Translations under genes and position numbers: made by a program
Assembly: GCA_964641215.1 (NCBI GenBank)
Contig: CAZXKD010000012.1
Location: 1-30,436 of the forward strand
Source of the DNA: 13-1-40CM-70-15 sp964641215
Lineage (GTDB): Bacteria; Gemmatimonadota; Gemmatimonadetes; Gemmatimonadales; GWC2-71-9
Direction: 5' to 3'
Length of the DNA: 30,436 nt
Shown here: piece by piece, positions 7,568 through 16,629 of the stretch
How positions within the stretch are numbered: position 1 is the stretch's first letter
Layout: every line of letters begins with the position of its first letter
Notes under the pieces: model-generated
What the model was told of the DNA's origin: nothing
What the model saw: the letters and a program-made list of their open reading frames with translations, nothing else
Database searches by the model: none

Positions 7568-8923
7568 TCACAGCAGCCGCCCCGCAAGCACCAGGCTGGC
7601 CACCGTGAAGTAGATCAGGATGCCGCTGACGTCCACCAGCGTCGCCACGAACGGCGCGGATGCGCTCGCCGGATCGAATCCCAGGCGACGCAGAATGAAC
7701 GGCAGCATCGCTCCCGCGGTGGTGCCCCACATCACGATGCCGACCAGGGCAATGGCGACCGTGAAGGCGATGGCGAGGTAGTGCGGCCCGTACAGCCCGC
7801 CCGCGGCCTGCCAGACCAGGATGCGCAAGAACCCGATGGTCGCGAGCACGCATCCCAGCGCAAAGCCCGCCCCGACCTCCCGGCGCATCACCTGCCACCA
7901 GTCCCGGAGTCGCACCTCGCCGAGGGCCATCGCCCGGATGACCAGCGTCGACGCTTGGGAGCCGGAATTGCCGCCGCTCGAGATCATGAGCGGCACGAAC
8001 AGCGCGAGCACCACCGCCCGCGCGATCTCCTGCTCGAAGCGCGCCATGGCGGTCGCGGTCAACATCTCGCCCAGGAACAGCGACGCGAGCCATCCCGCCC
8101 GCTTCCGCACCATGCGCCCCAGGGCGGTCTTGAGGTAGGGGGCATCGAGGGCCTCCGAGCCGCCCAGCTTCTGGATGTCTTCGGTGGCCTCCTCTTCGAC
8201 GACCGCCACGACGTCGTCCGCGGTGACGACGCCCTTCATCCGGCCGCTGGCGTCCACGACCGGCGCGGCGCCGAGGCTGTGCTCGGCGAACACGCGCGCC
8301 ACTTCCTCCTGATCGGCCTCCTCGGGGAGGGTGACGATATCCGTGCGCATCAGCCGGGCGATGCTGGTCGTCGGATCCTCGGCGATCAGGTCGGTCAGGG
8401 TCACCTGGCCCACCAGCTTGCCCTCGGCGTCGAGAATGTAGGCGTACGTCGGTGTGTCGCGGCCGCTGCGCTGCTGCGCCTGCCGCCGGAAGTAGCCCAG
8501 CGCCTCCGCGGCGCTCATCTCCGGACGCACGCGGATGTAGCGGGGGTTCATCAGACCGCCCGCCTCGTCCTCGGCGTACGCGAGGAGGGCGGTGACCTCG
8601 GCTCGGCTCGGCTCGTCGAGGAGGGCGAGCAGCCCGGCCCGTTGCTCGGCCGGCGCGCTTTGGATCACATCGGCGACGTCGTCGGGAGCGAGCAGCCGAA
8701 TCCACGGCCGCCGCTCGGCCGGGGGAAGCGCGAGTACCACATCGCTCTGGTCGGGGGCGCTGAGGTCGAAGAAGAACTCGTGCCCGACCTCGGGCGGGAG
8801 CTGCTTCAGCCGCCGAGCGCGATCGCCGGCGGTGAGACGCGGCCACGCTTCGGCCACGTCCAGGTAGGTGAGCTCTTTTTTCTTGGGCATGGCAAGAGAA
8901 GAAACGCGTCGTCCAGCCGCCAC
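7568..8923 (-). CDS. mgtE: MgtE-type Mg2+ channel/transporter
   Basis: A 451-residue protein with full MgtE architecture. It has an N-terminal helical MgtE_N domain (about 20-140) ending in AYAEDEAGGLMNPRYI, a CBS pair (about 145-270) with DQEEVARVFAEHSLGAAPVVD and ATEDIQKLGG, a linking plug helix, and a five-helix membrane pore domain (about 295-450). The pore domain holds the ion-path segment SSGGNSGSQASTLVIRALALG-like and ends DVSGILIYFTVASLVL. Cytosolic Mg2+ binding to the N and CBS domains gates the channel in the family. The GTG at 8923 has GAGG six bases upstream, overlapping the preceding TGA; an ATG at 8890 (MPKKKEL) is an alternative start. It follows two CorC/CNNM-like genes, suggesting a divalent-cation unit. 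Confidence 0.96.
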   Translation of the reverse strand: MAAGRRVSSLAMPKKKELTYLDVAEAWPRLTAGDRARRLKQLPPEVGHEFFFDLSAPDQSDVVLALPPAERRPWIRLLAPDDVADVIQSAPAEQRAGLLALLDEPSRAEVTALLAYAEDEAGGLMNPRYIRVRPEMSAAEALGYFRRQAQQRSGRDTPTYAYILDAEGKLVGQVTLTDLIAEDPTTSIARLMRTDIVTLPEEADQEEVARVFAEHSLGAAPVVDASGRMKGVVTADDVVAVVEEEATEDIQKLGGSEALDAPYLKTALGRMVRKRAGWLASLFLGEMLTATAMARFEQEIARAVVLALFVPLMISSGGNSGSQASTLVIRAMALGEVRLRDWWQVMRREVGAGFALGCVLATIGFLRILVWQAAGGLYGPHYLAIAFTVAIALVGIVMWGTTAGAMLPFILRRLGFDPASASAPFVATLVDVSGILIYFTVASLVLAGRLL

Positions 8924-8931
8924 GCCACCCC

Positions 8932-10137
8932 TCAGCCTTGCTCCTCGGGGCGGTCGAGCGAGATCGCCCGCACGCCGGCGCGCCGCACCGCCACCCGCTC
9001 CACCCGCGTCGGGCTCGCCGCGAGCACGTCGAACTCGAGCCCCAGGTAGAGGAAGCGGCCCCCGGCGCGCGGGATCCGGCCGAGCGCCTGACTCAGCAGG
9101 CCGCCCACCGTTTGCGCCCCGCGACGGTCGACCTTGACGCCGAATGCCTCCTCCAGCCGCATCGCGGGCGCGCCCCCCTCCAGCTCTACGAGGCGCGGCG
9201 GCATCCCCCCGGCCCCTTCCGCGGCAGGCTGGTCTCCGGCGAATACCTCGCGGACCAGGGCCCGGAGCAGGTCCTCGAAGGTGACGAGGCCCGCCGTCCC
9301 ACCATACTCGTCGAGCACCACCGCCAGGTGCCCCTGACCCCGCTGCATGGCCAGCATCAGCTCCGCCGCGTGCTGGGTGGCGGGCACGCTCAGGACCGAC
9401 CGCACCGGCACGGGGTCCTCGGGCTGCAGCTGCAGCAGGTCGAACGCATCCGTCACCCCGACGATCTCGTCCAGCGACCCGTGGTAGACGGGATAGCGGC
9501 TGTACCCGGCCTGGGAGAACACGTGCGCCGCCTCCGCGGCCGCCATCCCTTCGGGAATCGCCACGATCGTCGTGCGCGGCGTCATGAGCTCGCGGACCGG
9601 GCGATCGGCGAAGGCCAGCACACCGGAGACGACTTCCATCTCGCCCGCGGCGGCCAGGGCGTCAGTGCCGGCGTTCGACAGCACAGCGGCGAGCGCGGTT
9701 CGGGTCGAGGGCTCCCGGCGGGGGATGAACGGCGCCAGCAGTCGGCCCGCCCACTCCATCCCCGGCACCGCCCGCGACACGATCGCTTCCGCCCAGCGAC
9801 GTCCCACGACCCGGGGCACGAGATAGGCGGCGCTCACGAACAGAGGCACAATCACGGTCACCGTCAACACGCCCAGGAAGGTCGGCGTGGTGCGGGCGAG
9901 CAGGGGTGGCACTGCTCCGGCCGCGAGAATAATCCCCAGGGTCGTCAGCGCGTTCGCAGTGGCGAGGACCATACCCGGGTTCTCGAGCAGCCGCACGGCC
10001 GCGGCGGCGCCGCGCAGTTTGTAGGACACCCAGCGCGTCAGCTCGATCTGGCTCACCGCGGCCGCAGCGACGCCGACGGCGGCGGCCGCGCCCGCGACTC
10101 CCAGCCCAAGAGCCAGGAGCAACAGTGGCGGAATCAT
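8932..10137 (-). CDS. CNNM/CorC-family membrane protein with CBS pair (first of two)
   Basis: A 401-residue HlyC/CorC-family protein. It has a DUF21/CNNM membrane domain with three hydrophobic segments (about 3-28, 57-80, 88-112), then a CBS pair (about 180-300) with ELMTPRTTIVAIP, GYSRYPVYHGSLDEIVG and HLAVVLDEYGGTAGLVTFEDLL, then a CorC_HlyC domain (about 315-390, TVGGLLSQALGRIPRAGG). Family members are linked to Mg2+/Co2+ efflux or tolerance. The usual acidic motif of the first helix is weak (VSQIELTRW). The ATG overlaps the stop of the neighbouring paralogue (ATGA). It has only the normal architecture in common with that paralogue, so the pair may form a heteromer (inference). Confidence 0.88.
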   Translation of the reverse strand: MIPPLLLLALGLGVAGAAAAVGVAAAAVSQIELTRWVSYKLRGAAAAVRLLENPGMVLATANALTTLGIILAAGAVPPLLARTTPTFLGVLTVTVIVPLFVSAAYLVPRVVGRRWAEAIVSRAVPGMEWAGRLLAPFIPRREPSTRTALAAVLSNAGTDALAAAGEMEVVSGVLAFADRPVRELMTPRTTIVAIPEGMAAAEAAHVFSQAGYSRYPVYHGSLDEIVGVTDAFDLLQLQPEDPVPVRSVLSVPATQHAAELMLAMQRGQGHLAVVLDEYGGTAGLVTFEDLLRALVREVFAGDQPAAEGAGGMPPRLVELEGGAPAMRLEEAFGVKVDRRGAQTVGGLLSQALGRIPRAGGRFLYLGLEFDVLAASPTRVERVAVRRAGVRAISLDRPEEQG

Positions 10138-11321
10138 GGCTGGCGCTCGAAATACACGCGTGTGACGCGTCGTCGCTCGACGCGCTCGACCACCACTCGA
10201 AACCCGTCGACGGTGAGCTCCTCACCTGACCGCGGCACGCGCCCCAACACCGTGTAAATGAGCCCACCGACGGTGGAGACGTCCGGGTGCTCGAAGCAGC
10301 GGCCCAGCGCCAGCGAGAGCTCCGCCAGCCCGGCCCGCCCGTCCACCCAGAAGCGCTCCCCGTCCCGTCGGATGGCGGGGGCGACGTCGAGGTGGTGCTC
10401 ATCGCGGATCTCGCCGACGATCTCCTCGAGCACGTCCTGGAGCGTGATTAGGCCGGCGGTGCCGCCGAACTCGTCCACCACGATGGCGATGTGCGAGGGG
10501 CCCCGCTGGAAGTCCAGCAACTGCGCGTCGAGCGTCTTGGTTTCCGGCACGATCGCGGCCGGTCGCACCAGCTCCTGCCAGCGGCGCTCGCGCTCGCCAG
10601 CCGGGAGGCCCATCACGAGCGGCACCAGATCCTTGACGTAGAGGATGCCGATGAAGTTGTCCGGCGTGCCGTCGTACACCGGCAGCCGCGTGTGCTCGCG
10701 GCGGCGGAACACCTCGAGCACCTCGTCCAAGGAGGCGGATACGTCCACTCCCACCAGGTCGAGCCTCGGGGTCATCACCTCGTCCACGGTGGCGTCGGCG
10801 AGCGTAAAGACGCCGAGCAGCATCTCCCGCTGCGACGGGCCGAGGTGCGGCTGCAAGGGCTGCGGGGTGGAGACGAGGCCGTGGAGCCCGCGGTCCACCC
10901 AGGCGAGCAGGATCAGCAATGGGCCGAACGGTGCCAGCGTTCGCCGTGCCAGCGGCAGCGCGTCTTCGGCCAGCTCCGGCGCCACCCGCACGACGCTGCG
11001 GGGCAGCGCGTCGCCGACGATGAAGAGGAGCAACGAGGTGATGGCGAGCATACCCAACCCCGCCGCGAGCGGGCGCTGCCACCACGCCAGGGCGTGGGCG
11101 GCCGCCACCGCGCCCAGCACGAGGAGCGCGAGCCGCGCGACGTGAAGCGCGCGATGCAGCGGCACACGGCCCCGGGCCGCGGCCGGCGGCGCATCCCCGA
11201 GGGTATGGAGCGCCTCGCCCACCGCCGCCTCTTCGGCCAGCGCCAGGAGGCCGGCCCAGAGCACGGCGGCGACCCCCGCGATCACGCCGAACCAGGTGAG
11301 CACGGCCTCGCCCGGCCTCAC
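10134..11321 (-). CDS. CNNM/CorC-family membrane protein with CBS pair (second of two)
   Basis: A 395-residue paralogue of the next gene. It has four hydrophobic segments (about 7-30, 60-80, 85-110, 125-145), REMLLGVFTLADATVDEVMTPR-type entry into a CBS pair with HTRLPVYDGTPDNFIG and HIAIVVDEFGGTAGLITLQDVLEEIVGEI, and a C-terminal CorC_HlyC domain (STVGGLIYTVLGRVPRSGEE). The GTG at 11321 is chosen because it overlaps the ybeY stop (GTGA) and has GGAGG six bases upstream. The open frame continues to 11528, but that part lies inside ybeY and is not membrane-like. The order ybeY then corC is common in bacteria. Confidence 0.9.
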   Translation of the reverse strand: MRPGEAVLTWFGVIAGVAAVLWAGLLALAEEAAVGEALHTLGDAPPAAARGRVPLHRALHVARLALLVLGAVAAAHALAWWQRPLAAGLGMLAITSLLLFIVGDALPRSVVRVAPELAEDALPLARRTLAPFGPLLILLAWVDRGLHGLVSTPQPLQPHLGPSQREMLLGVFTLADATVDEVMTPRLDLVGVDVSASLDEVLEVFRRREHTRLPVYDGTPDNFIGILYVKDLVPLVMGLPAGERERRWQELVRPAAIVPETKTLDAQLLDFQRGPSHIAIVVDEFGGTAGLITLQDVLEEIVGEIRDEHHLDVAPAIRRDGERFWVDGRAGLAELSLALGRCFEHPDVSTVGGLIYTVLGRVPRSGEELTVDGFRVVVERVERRRVTRVYFERQP

Positions 11322-11776
11322 CTCTCCCCTCCCAGCAGCCGGCGCACGTACCGCTCCTGCCGCCGCCACATCGGCGAGCGCGTGCGCGCCGGCCCATCGG
11401 GATGGTCGTAGCCGAGCACGTGGAGCGTGCCGTGCACCACGAGGCGGATCAACTCCTCTCGCACGCCTGTCGTAGTGCCGGTCGCCCGTCTCCCGTTGCC
11501 CACGAAGGTGGCGGCGGCGACGGGACATACATACACGTCGCCAAGCAGGGATCCGTCCGGTTGGGGGAGGGCGAACGCGATGACGTCCGTGAGCCGGCGG
11601 CGACCGAAGGCTCGGGCGTTCAGGCGGCGCATCGCCGCCCCGTCGAGCAGCGTCAGCTCGACGCGTGCGCGGTGCGCTCCTTCCCAGGCCAGCACGCGGC
11701 CCGCAGCGCGGGCCAGCCGCCGTTCAGCGGCTGGACGTCGACTGGGTCGGCTGCCAGGCCTTCGTGATCCCGCCAC
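11318..11776 (-). CDS. ybeY: YbeY endoribonuclease / rRNA maturation factor
   Basis: A small metalloprotein of the UPF0054 family that acts in 16S rRNA 3'-end maturation and ribosome quality control. The zinc signature HGTLHVLGYDH gives three His ligands, and the preceding LTDVIAFALP matches the family TDVLSFP strand. The start is uncertain. The GTG at 11776 (152 aa) has a GGAG four bases upstream and gives normal family length; an ATG at 11815 (165 aa) adds residues without family similarity. Either way the 5' end overlaps the pgpH 3' end by more than 50 nt. It sits in the conserved phoH-pgpH-ybeY-corC order. Confidence 0.9.
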   Translation of the reverse strand: MAGSRRPGSRPSRRPAAERRLARAAGRVLAWEGAHRARVELTLLDGAAMRRLNARAFGRRRLTDVIAFALPQPDGSLLGDVYVCPVAAATFVGNGRRATGTTTGVREELIRLVVHGTLHVLGYDHPDGPARTRSPMWRRQERYVRRLLGGER

Positions 11777-13904
11777 TGGACTCCGGATAGTCGATGCGGT
11801 TGTGGTACATCCCACTGAGCACGCGGATGAATGCGGCCTTCACCTGGTCGAGCTGCTGCAGCGTCATCGGGGCCTCGTCCAGCTGCCCCGCCGCCAGCTT
11901 GCCCTTCACGATCTGTTCGATCGCTCCCTCGATCTTGTCCCGGGTGAGGTCGTCGATCACGCGCAACGCGGCTTCCACCGAATCCGCCACCATGGTGATC
12001 GCGGTCTCCACCGAGCGCGGCGGCGGTCCGGGGTAGCGGAAGTCCTCGCGTTTGGGGGTCCCCGCCGCCTGCTTCTTGGCACGGTCGAAGAAGTACGTGA
12101 TCTCCGTCGTCCCGTGGTGCTCAGGGATGAAGGCCGCGACGACGGCGGGGAGCTTGGCCTCCGCGGCGAGCTCGAGGCCGTAGGTGACATGGCGTTTGAT
12201 GATCTCCGCCGATTGCGCCGGCGGGATGCGATCGTGAGGATTGGCTCCCCGCGCCTGGTTCTCGACGAAGAACCCCGGGTTGCCAAGCTTGCCGATGTCG
12301 TGATAATAGCAGCCGACGCGGCCCAGCAGGCCGTTGGCGCCGATGCGGTTGCACGCCGCCTCCACCAGGTTGGCCATCGCGATGCTGTGGGCGTAGGTGC
12401 CCGGGGCTTCGAGCGAGAGTCGCCGCAGCAACGGGCGACTAGGGTCGGAGAGCTCGAGCAGCGTGAGATCGGTGGTGATGTGCGTGAACGACTCGGCCAG
12501 CGGCAACAGCAGGATGGCGAGCGACGCAGAGACGAGCCCGTTCGTCATGCCGAACACCGCGGTCCATCCGATATCGGCAACGCGCCACCCCCCCGCCAGC
12601 CCGAGCGCCAGGGCGCCGGCGAGGTAGCCCGCGCAGGTGATGAGCACGGCGGTGTACAGGTTGCTCCGGCGCCGCAGGGTCTTCACCGAGAGGGCCGCGG
12701 TGACGCCCCCTGTGAGGCTCAGGAACAGCGCCGGCGTGTCGTGAAACACGGGCTGCGTGCCGATGACGGCGGAGACGATCATCGCCCCGATCATGGAGAC
12801 CCGGCCGTTGAACAGCACCGTCAGCATCATGGCGAGGAACGGCAGGGGGATGAGCTCGGGGTGGGTAATGGCCCGGGTGCGGGCGACCGCCGCCGCGCCG
12901 AGCAGCGTCGCGGCGAACAACAGCCCGACCAGCGCTACCTGGCGGGTGTCGCGATACGTCTCGCGACGATAGAACAGCATCAGCACCCAGAACACACCGA
13001 GGATCAAGGCATCTCGCAGGATCGGCCCCAACGCGCCGCCGACCGAGTTGCTGGTGGCGGCCCCGCGACGCGCCAGCTCGTTGTGCAGCGCCACCAGCTT
13101 CTCGTACGCCGGGCCGGAGACGATCTCGCGGGCCGCGACAATGCGCTCCCCCTGGCGCACGACGTACTTGCTCGGCTCGACGCTGCCCATCAGCTCGGTG
13201 CGCCGCCGTGTCGTCTCGCCCTCGTTCCGCGCCAGCGTCGGCCGGAAGAAGCGCCGGACCAGCTTGAGGTAGACGACGTCCCCCACGCTCGAGCCGGGGT
13301 CCGGGTGCAGCGCCCGCGAGCGCAACAGGTACTGGTTGAATGTCAGCACCTGGTCGCGCGCCATCGGCAGCTCGACGGTGCCGCGCCGCACGATGAGCTG
13401 CGGGGCCGACTCGCCTTGCAAGCCGCCCTGGGCGGTGACGCCCTGCGCCAGCGTCTGCGCGAACAGGTCGTCCAGCGCCCGCTCCAGCGCCCGGCGCTTC
13501 CCGCCCTTGCTGAGATACCCGGCCTCGGCGGCGGTGATGGTGACCCCGTGGTCGCGCGCGGCGCGCTCCAGGCCCGGCGCGCCTCCAGGCGCCGCGCTCA
13601 GTCCGTCGAAGAAGGCGTGCATCGCGGCCGTGGTGCTGTCGTAGGCGCGCTGCTGAAATTGGTAGATCGGCTTCGCGGAATTGGCGAGCTCTTCCGCCTC
13701 GGCCCGGATCTCCTCGTCCGTCTTGTTGACCACGAAATCGAACGGGGCGATGACGTCCCGGTCGGCCAGAACGCCTAACTTGAGCAGCGGCGCCAGGTCT
13801 GTGGCACTGGACGGGAAGGCGAGGTAGGCCAGGACCGCTAGGCCCAGCACCCACGCCCAGCGCGCCCCGTGGTAGCGCAGCTCCGCCGCTGATGGCCGCC
13901 GCAT
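11724..13904 (-). CDS. pgpH: PgpH/YqfF-type membrane HD phosphodiesterase (7TMR-HDED plus HDIG), predicted c-di-AMP hydrolase
   Basis: A 726-residue protein. It has a single N-terminal membrane segment (about 15-32), an extracytoplasmic helical 7TMR-HDED domain (about 45-300) starting DRDVIAPFDFVVNKTDEEI, about seven membrane segments (about 300-480), and a cytoplasmic HD domain (about 490-710). The HD metal site is H535-D536 in YYHDIGKLG, with HSIAMANLVEAAC before it and HVTYGLELA and EHHGT after it. Characterised homologues (Listeria PgpH) hydrolyse c-di-AMP. The stop of phoH is 1 nt before the ATG. Whether this bacterium makes c-di-AMP cannot be judged, as no DisA/CdaA gene is in the window. 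Confidence 0.93.
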   Translation of the reverse strand: MRRPSAAELRYHGARWAWVLGLAVLAYLAFPSSATDLAPLLKLGVLADRDVIAPFDFVVNKTDEEIRAEAEELANSAKPIYQFQQRAYDSTTAAMHAFFDGLSAAPGGAPGLERAARDHGVTITAAEAGYLSKGGKRRALERALDDLFAQTLAQGVTAQGGLQGESAPQLIVRRGTVELPMARDQVLTFNQYLLRSRALHPDPGSSVGDVVYLKLVRRFFRPTLARNEGETTRRRTELMGSVEPSKYVVRQGERIVAAREIVSGPAYEKLVALHNELARRGAATSNSVGGALGPILRDALILGVFWVLMLFYRRETYRDTRQVALVGLLFAATLLGAAAVARTRAITHPELIPLPFLAMMLTVLFNGRVSMIGAMIVSAVIGTQPVFHDTPALFLSLTGGVTAALSVKTLRRRSNLYTAVLITCAGYLAGALALGLAGGWRVADIGWTAVFGMTNGLVSASLAILLLPLAESFTHITTDLTLLELSDPSRPLLRRLSLEAPGTYAHSIAMANLVEAACNRIGANGLLGRVGCYYHDIGKLGNPGFFVENQARGANPHDRIPPAQSAEIIKRHVTYGLELAAEAKLPAVVAAFIPEHHGTTEITYFFDRAKKQAAGTPKREDFRYPGPPPRSVETAITMVADSVEAALRVIDDLTRDKIEGAIEQIVKGKLAAGQLDEAPMTLQQLDQVKAAFIRVLSGMYHNRIDYPESSGGITKAWQPTQSTSSR

Positions 13905-13905
13905 A

Positions 13906-14865
13906 TCAGCCCTGCGCGTCCTCGGCGTAAGCGCGGATGATGTCGCGCACCAGGCGGTGCCGCACGACGTCGGTTTCCGTGAGGTAGCAGAACCCGATCC
14001 CCTCGATCCCCGGCAGGATCCGCTCGACCTGCAGGAGCCCCGAATCTTCGCGGTTGGCGAGGTCGATCTGGGTCTTGTCCCCGGTGATCACGGCGCGCGA
14101 GTTCACGCCCAGCCGGGTGAGGAACATCTTCATCTGCATGCCGGTCGCGTTCTGCGCTTCGTCGAGGATCACGAACGCGTCCGACAGGGTGCGGCCACGC
14201 ATGTATGCGAGGGGCGTGATCTCGATCGTCCGCGACTCGAGGGCTTTCTGCACCCGGTCCCGCGGCATCATGTCCTCGAGCGCGTCGTACAACGGGCGCA
14301 GGTAGGGGTCCACCTTTTCCTGCAGGTCGCCGGGCAGGAAGCCCAGGCTCTCGCCCGCTTCGACCGCCGGTCGCGCCAGCATGATGCGCCGGACGCGCTT
14401 GCGCGCCAGCGCGTCCACCGCGGCCGCTACCGCGAGATACGTCTTCCCCGTGCCGGCCGGCCCGATGCCGATCACGATGTCGTTTTGCACGATGGACTGC
14501 AGGTACTCGCGCTGGCCTGCGGTCTTGGGCTGGATCACGCGCCGCAGGCCTGGCAGGATGATCTTCAGCTCCGTCGCCGCGCCCTCCATCGCCAGCGCCC
14601 CCGCTTGCTCCTCCACCACGAGCCGTTCCACGTCGTGAACGTCGAGCTGCTCGCCCATGCGGGCCAAGTCCACCATCGCTTGGGCCACTGGCGCCGCTCG
14701 CTCCACGGCCGCCAGCGGTCCCTGCAGCGTCAGCGCGTCACCCCGCAGCGACACCCGCACACCCAGCCGCTTCGTGAGCTCGACCAGGTTGCCGTCGTTC
14801 ACGCCCGCGAGGGAGAGCGGGTCGACGCCTTCGACCGCCAGACGGTGGACGATGTCGTCGCTCAT
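13906..14865 (-). CDS. phoH: PhoH-family ATPase
   Basis: A 319-residue PhoH-like protein. An N-terminal KH-like part (about 1-110) is followed by a RecA-like ATPase domain with Walker A GPAGTGKT (about residue 136), the RPAVEAGESLGFLPGD segment, Walker B FVILDEAQN and the GDKTQIDL sensor. Its role is linked to RNA metabolism and it is regularly found beside ybeY. The ATG overlaps the aspS stop (ATGA) and the stop is 1 nt before the pgpH start, so the three are almost certainly cotranscribed. Confidence 0.95.
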   Translation of the reverse strand: MSDDIVHRLAVEGVDPLSLAGVNDGNLVELTKRLGVRVSLRGDALTLQGPLAAVERAAPVAQAMVDLARMGEQLDVHDVERLVVEEQAGALAMEGAATELKIILPGLRRVIQPKTAGQREYLQSIVQNDIVIGIGPAGTGKTYLAVAAAVDALARKRVRRIMLARPAVEAGESLGFLPGDLQEKVDPYLRPLYDALEDMMPRDRVQKALESRTIEITPLAYMRGRTLSDAFVILDEAQNATGMQMKMFLTRLGVNSRAVITGDKTQIDLANREDSGLLQVERILPGIEGIGFCYLTETDVVRHRLVRDIIRAYAEDAQG

Positions 14866-16625
14866 GCCGTCACCTGGATATGCAGCGCCGCCAGGTCGTC
14901 CGGGCGCGCCGGCGACGGCGCTCCTTCGAACAACGCCCGGGCCGCGGTGGTCTTGGGAAACGCGATGACGTCACGCAGCGAGCCCGCTCCCGTCAAGAAC
15001 ATCGCGACCCGGTCGAACCCGACGGCGAACCCGCCGTGCGGTGGCGCCCCGGCCGCCAGTGCCGAGAGCAGAAACCCAAACCGGGCCTCGATCTCCTGCG
15101 GGGAGAGCCCGAGATGCCGGAACACAGTGCGCTGGATCGCTGCATCCGTGATCCGGATGGAGCCCGAGCCGAGCTCGTGGCCGTTGTACACGGCGTCGTA
15201 GTGCAGCGCTCGACAGGCGAGCGGCTCACGATCGAGCCGGGCCACGTCCTCGGGATGAGGCGCCGTGAACGGGTGGTGCGCGAACACCGGCAGACCGGTG
15301 GCCGGATCGGCCTCGAACAGGGGGAAGTCCACCACCCAGCAGAACGCATGGGCCCGCGCCGGTGGCGGGGCGAGGCGGCGGATCAATTCCTGGCGCACCT
15401 TGTCCAGCACCGGCGAGGTCACCCGGTCCGGGCCGACGGTCATCAGCGCCGCGTCGCCGTCGCCCACACCCAGGCGTCCCAGCGCCTCGACGTTGAAGTG
15501 CTTCGCGACCGAGCCTGAAAGCTGGTCGCCCTGGCGCTTCACCCAGGCGAGCCCCGCCCCGCCCATTTGCTTGGCCGCCTCCGCGAGCTGATCCACGTCC
15601 TTCCGCGACAACGCGCCTCCGCCCTTGACGGCGAGCCCCCGCACTCGCGCGCCGTCCTTGGCGGTGGCGAAGAAGGGGACGCCCAGCGCCGACACCTGTG
15701 TCGTCCAGTCGACGATGGCAAGTCCTTCGTACCGCAAGTCCGGCTTGTCGGTACCGTAGCGCTCCATGGCCTCGCGCCAGGCTATCCGAGCGAACGGCCG
15801 CTGCACAGCGTGGCCTGCCTCCTCCCACAACGCCACCAACACCGTTTCTACGAATCCCTGGACGTCCTCGGCAGCCACGAACGAGGCTTCGAGGTCGATC
15901 TGGGTGAACTCGGGTTGCCGATCGTAGCGCAGGTCTTCGTCCCGGAAGCAGCGCGCGACCTGGAAGTAGCGGTCAAACCCGGAAACCATCAACAGCTGTT
16001 TGTAGATCTGCGGGGACTGCGGCAGGGCGTAGAACTCGCCCGGGTGCACCCGGGCCGGTACCAAGTAGTCCCGCGCCCCCTCCGGGGTCGGCTTGGTGAG
16101 GATCGGGGTCTCGATCTCGAGGAACTCGAGGTCAGAAAGCGTCTTCCGCGTGCGCTGCAGCAACCGGTGGCGGAGGATCAGATTCGCCTGCATCTCGGGA
16201 CGCCGCAGGTCCAGGTGGCGGTATTTGAGCCGCAGCTCCTCGGCGGGAAGCTCCTCGCCCTTCGTCCGGGCGACCGGGATCTCAGGAGTCGCCGCCGAGC
16301 CCACGGTGACGATCCTGGTCGCCTGCACCTCGATGTCGCCGGTCCCAAGCTCCGGGTTCTTCATGTTGGCGGGCCGGGCCACGACCTTGCCGTCGACTTC
16401 GATGACGGTCTCACCGCTGAGCCCACTGGCCGCGCGCCGCACGGCCTCCGGGGCGTCCGGGCCGACGGCGACCTGCACGATCCCCGCGCGATCGCGCAAG
16501 TCGATGAACACGATCCCCCCGAGGTCCCGGCGCCGGTGTACCCACCCCCCCAACCGTACCTGCTGGCCGACGTGTTGGCTCCGCAGCTCGCCGCAGCGAT
16601 GGGTGCGCCTGGACGTCCCGCTCAC
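14862..16625 (-). CDS. aspS: aspartyl-tRNA synthetase, bacterial type
   Basis: A 587-residue class IIb synthetase. It has an OB-fold anticodon domain (about 1-110; GGWVHRRRDLGGIVFIDLRDR), motif 1 near residue 165, motif 2 in FQVARCFRDEDLRYDRQPEFTQID, the bacterial GAD insertion (about 290-420), and motif 3 in GFAVGFDRVAMFL. At the OB-fold position where non-discriminating Pseudomonas AspRS has His in RRRDHGG, this protein has Leu35. That leans towards an Asp-specific enzyme, but one residue is not decisive. The start is GTG; upstream GGAGG is too far away to help, but the family N-terminus (RTHRCGELR) follows at once. The stop overlaps the phoH ATG. Confidence 0.97.
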   Translation of the reverse strand: MSGTSRRTHRCGELRSQHVGQQVRLGGWVHRRRDLGGIVFIDLRDRAGIVQVAVGPDAPEAVRRAASGLSGETVIEVDGKVVARPANMKNPELGTGDIEVQATRIVTVGSAATPEIPVARTKGEELPAEELRLKYRHLDLRRPEMQANLILRHRLLQRTRKTLSDLEFLEIETPILTKPTPEGARDYLVPARVHPGEFYALPQSPQIYKQLLMVSGFDRYFQVARCFRDEDLRYDRQPEFTQIDLEASFVAAEDVQGFVETVLVALWEEAGHAVQRPFARIAWREAMERYGTDKPDLRYEGLAIVDWTTQVSALGVPFFATAKDGARVRGLAVKGGGALSRKDVDQLAEAAKQMGGAGLAWVKRQGDQLSGSVAKHFNVEALGRLGVGDGDAALMTVGPDRVTSPVLDKVRQELIRRLAPPPARAHAFCWVVDFPLFEADPATGLPVFAHHPFTAPHPEDVARLDREPLACRALHYDAVYNGHELGSGSIRITDAAIQRTVFRHLGLSPQEIEARFGFLLSALAAGAPPHGGFAVGFDRVAMFLTGAGSLRDVIAFPKTTAARALFEGAPSPARPDDLAALHIQVTA

Positions 16626-16629
16626 GAGG

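Noticed and set aside
7559..7583. GC-rich hairpin at the mgtE stop codon (8-bp stem, 9-nt loop) as intrinsic terminator
   Set aside because: No T-tract follows on either strand, and such stems are frequent at this GC content.
11322..11528. Extended N-terminus of the second CorC-like protein
   Set aside because: It lies inside ybeY, is Arg/Gly/Ala-rich and not membrane-like; the GTG at 11321 has a strong ribosome binding site and overlaps the ybeY stop.
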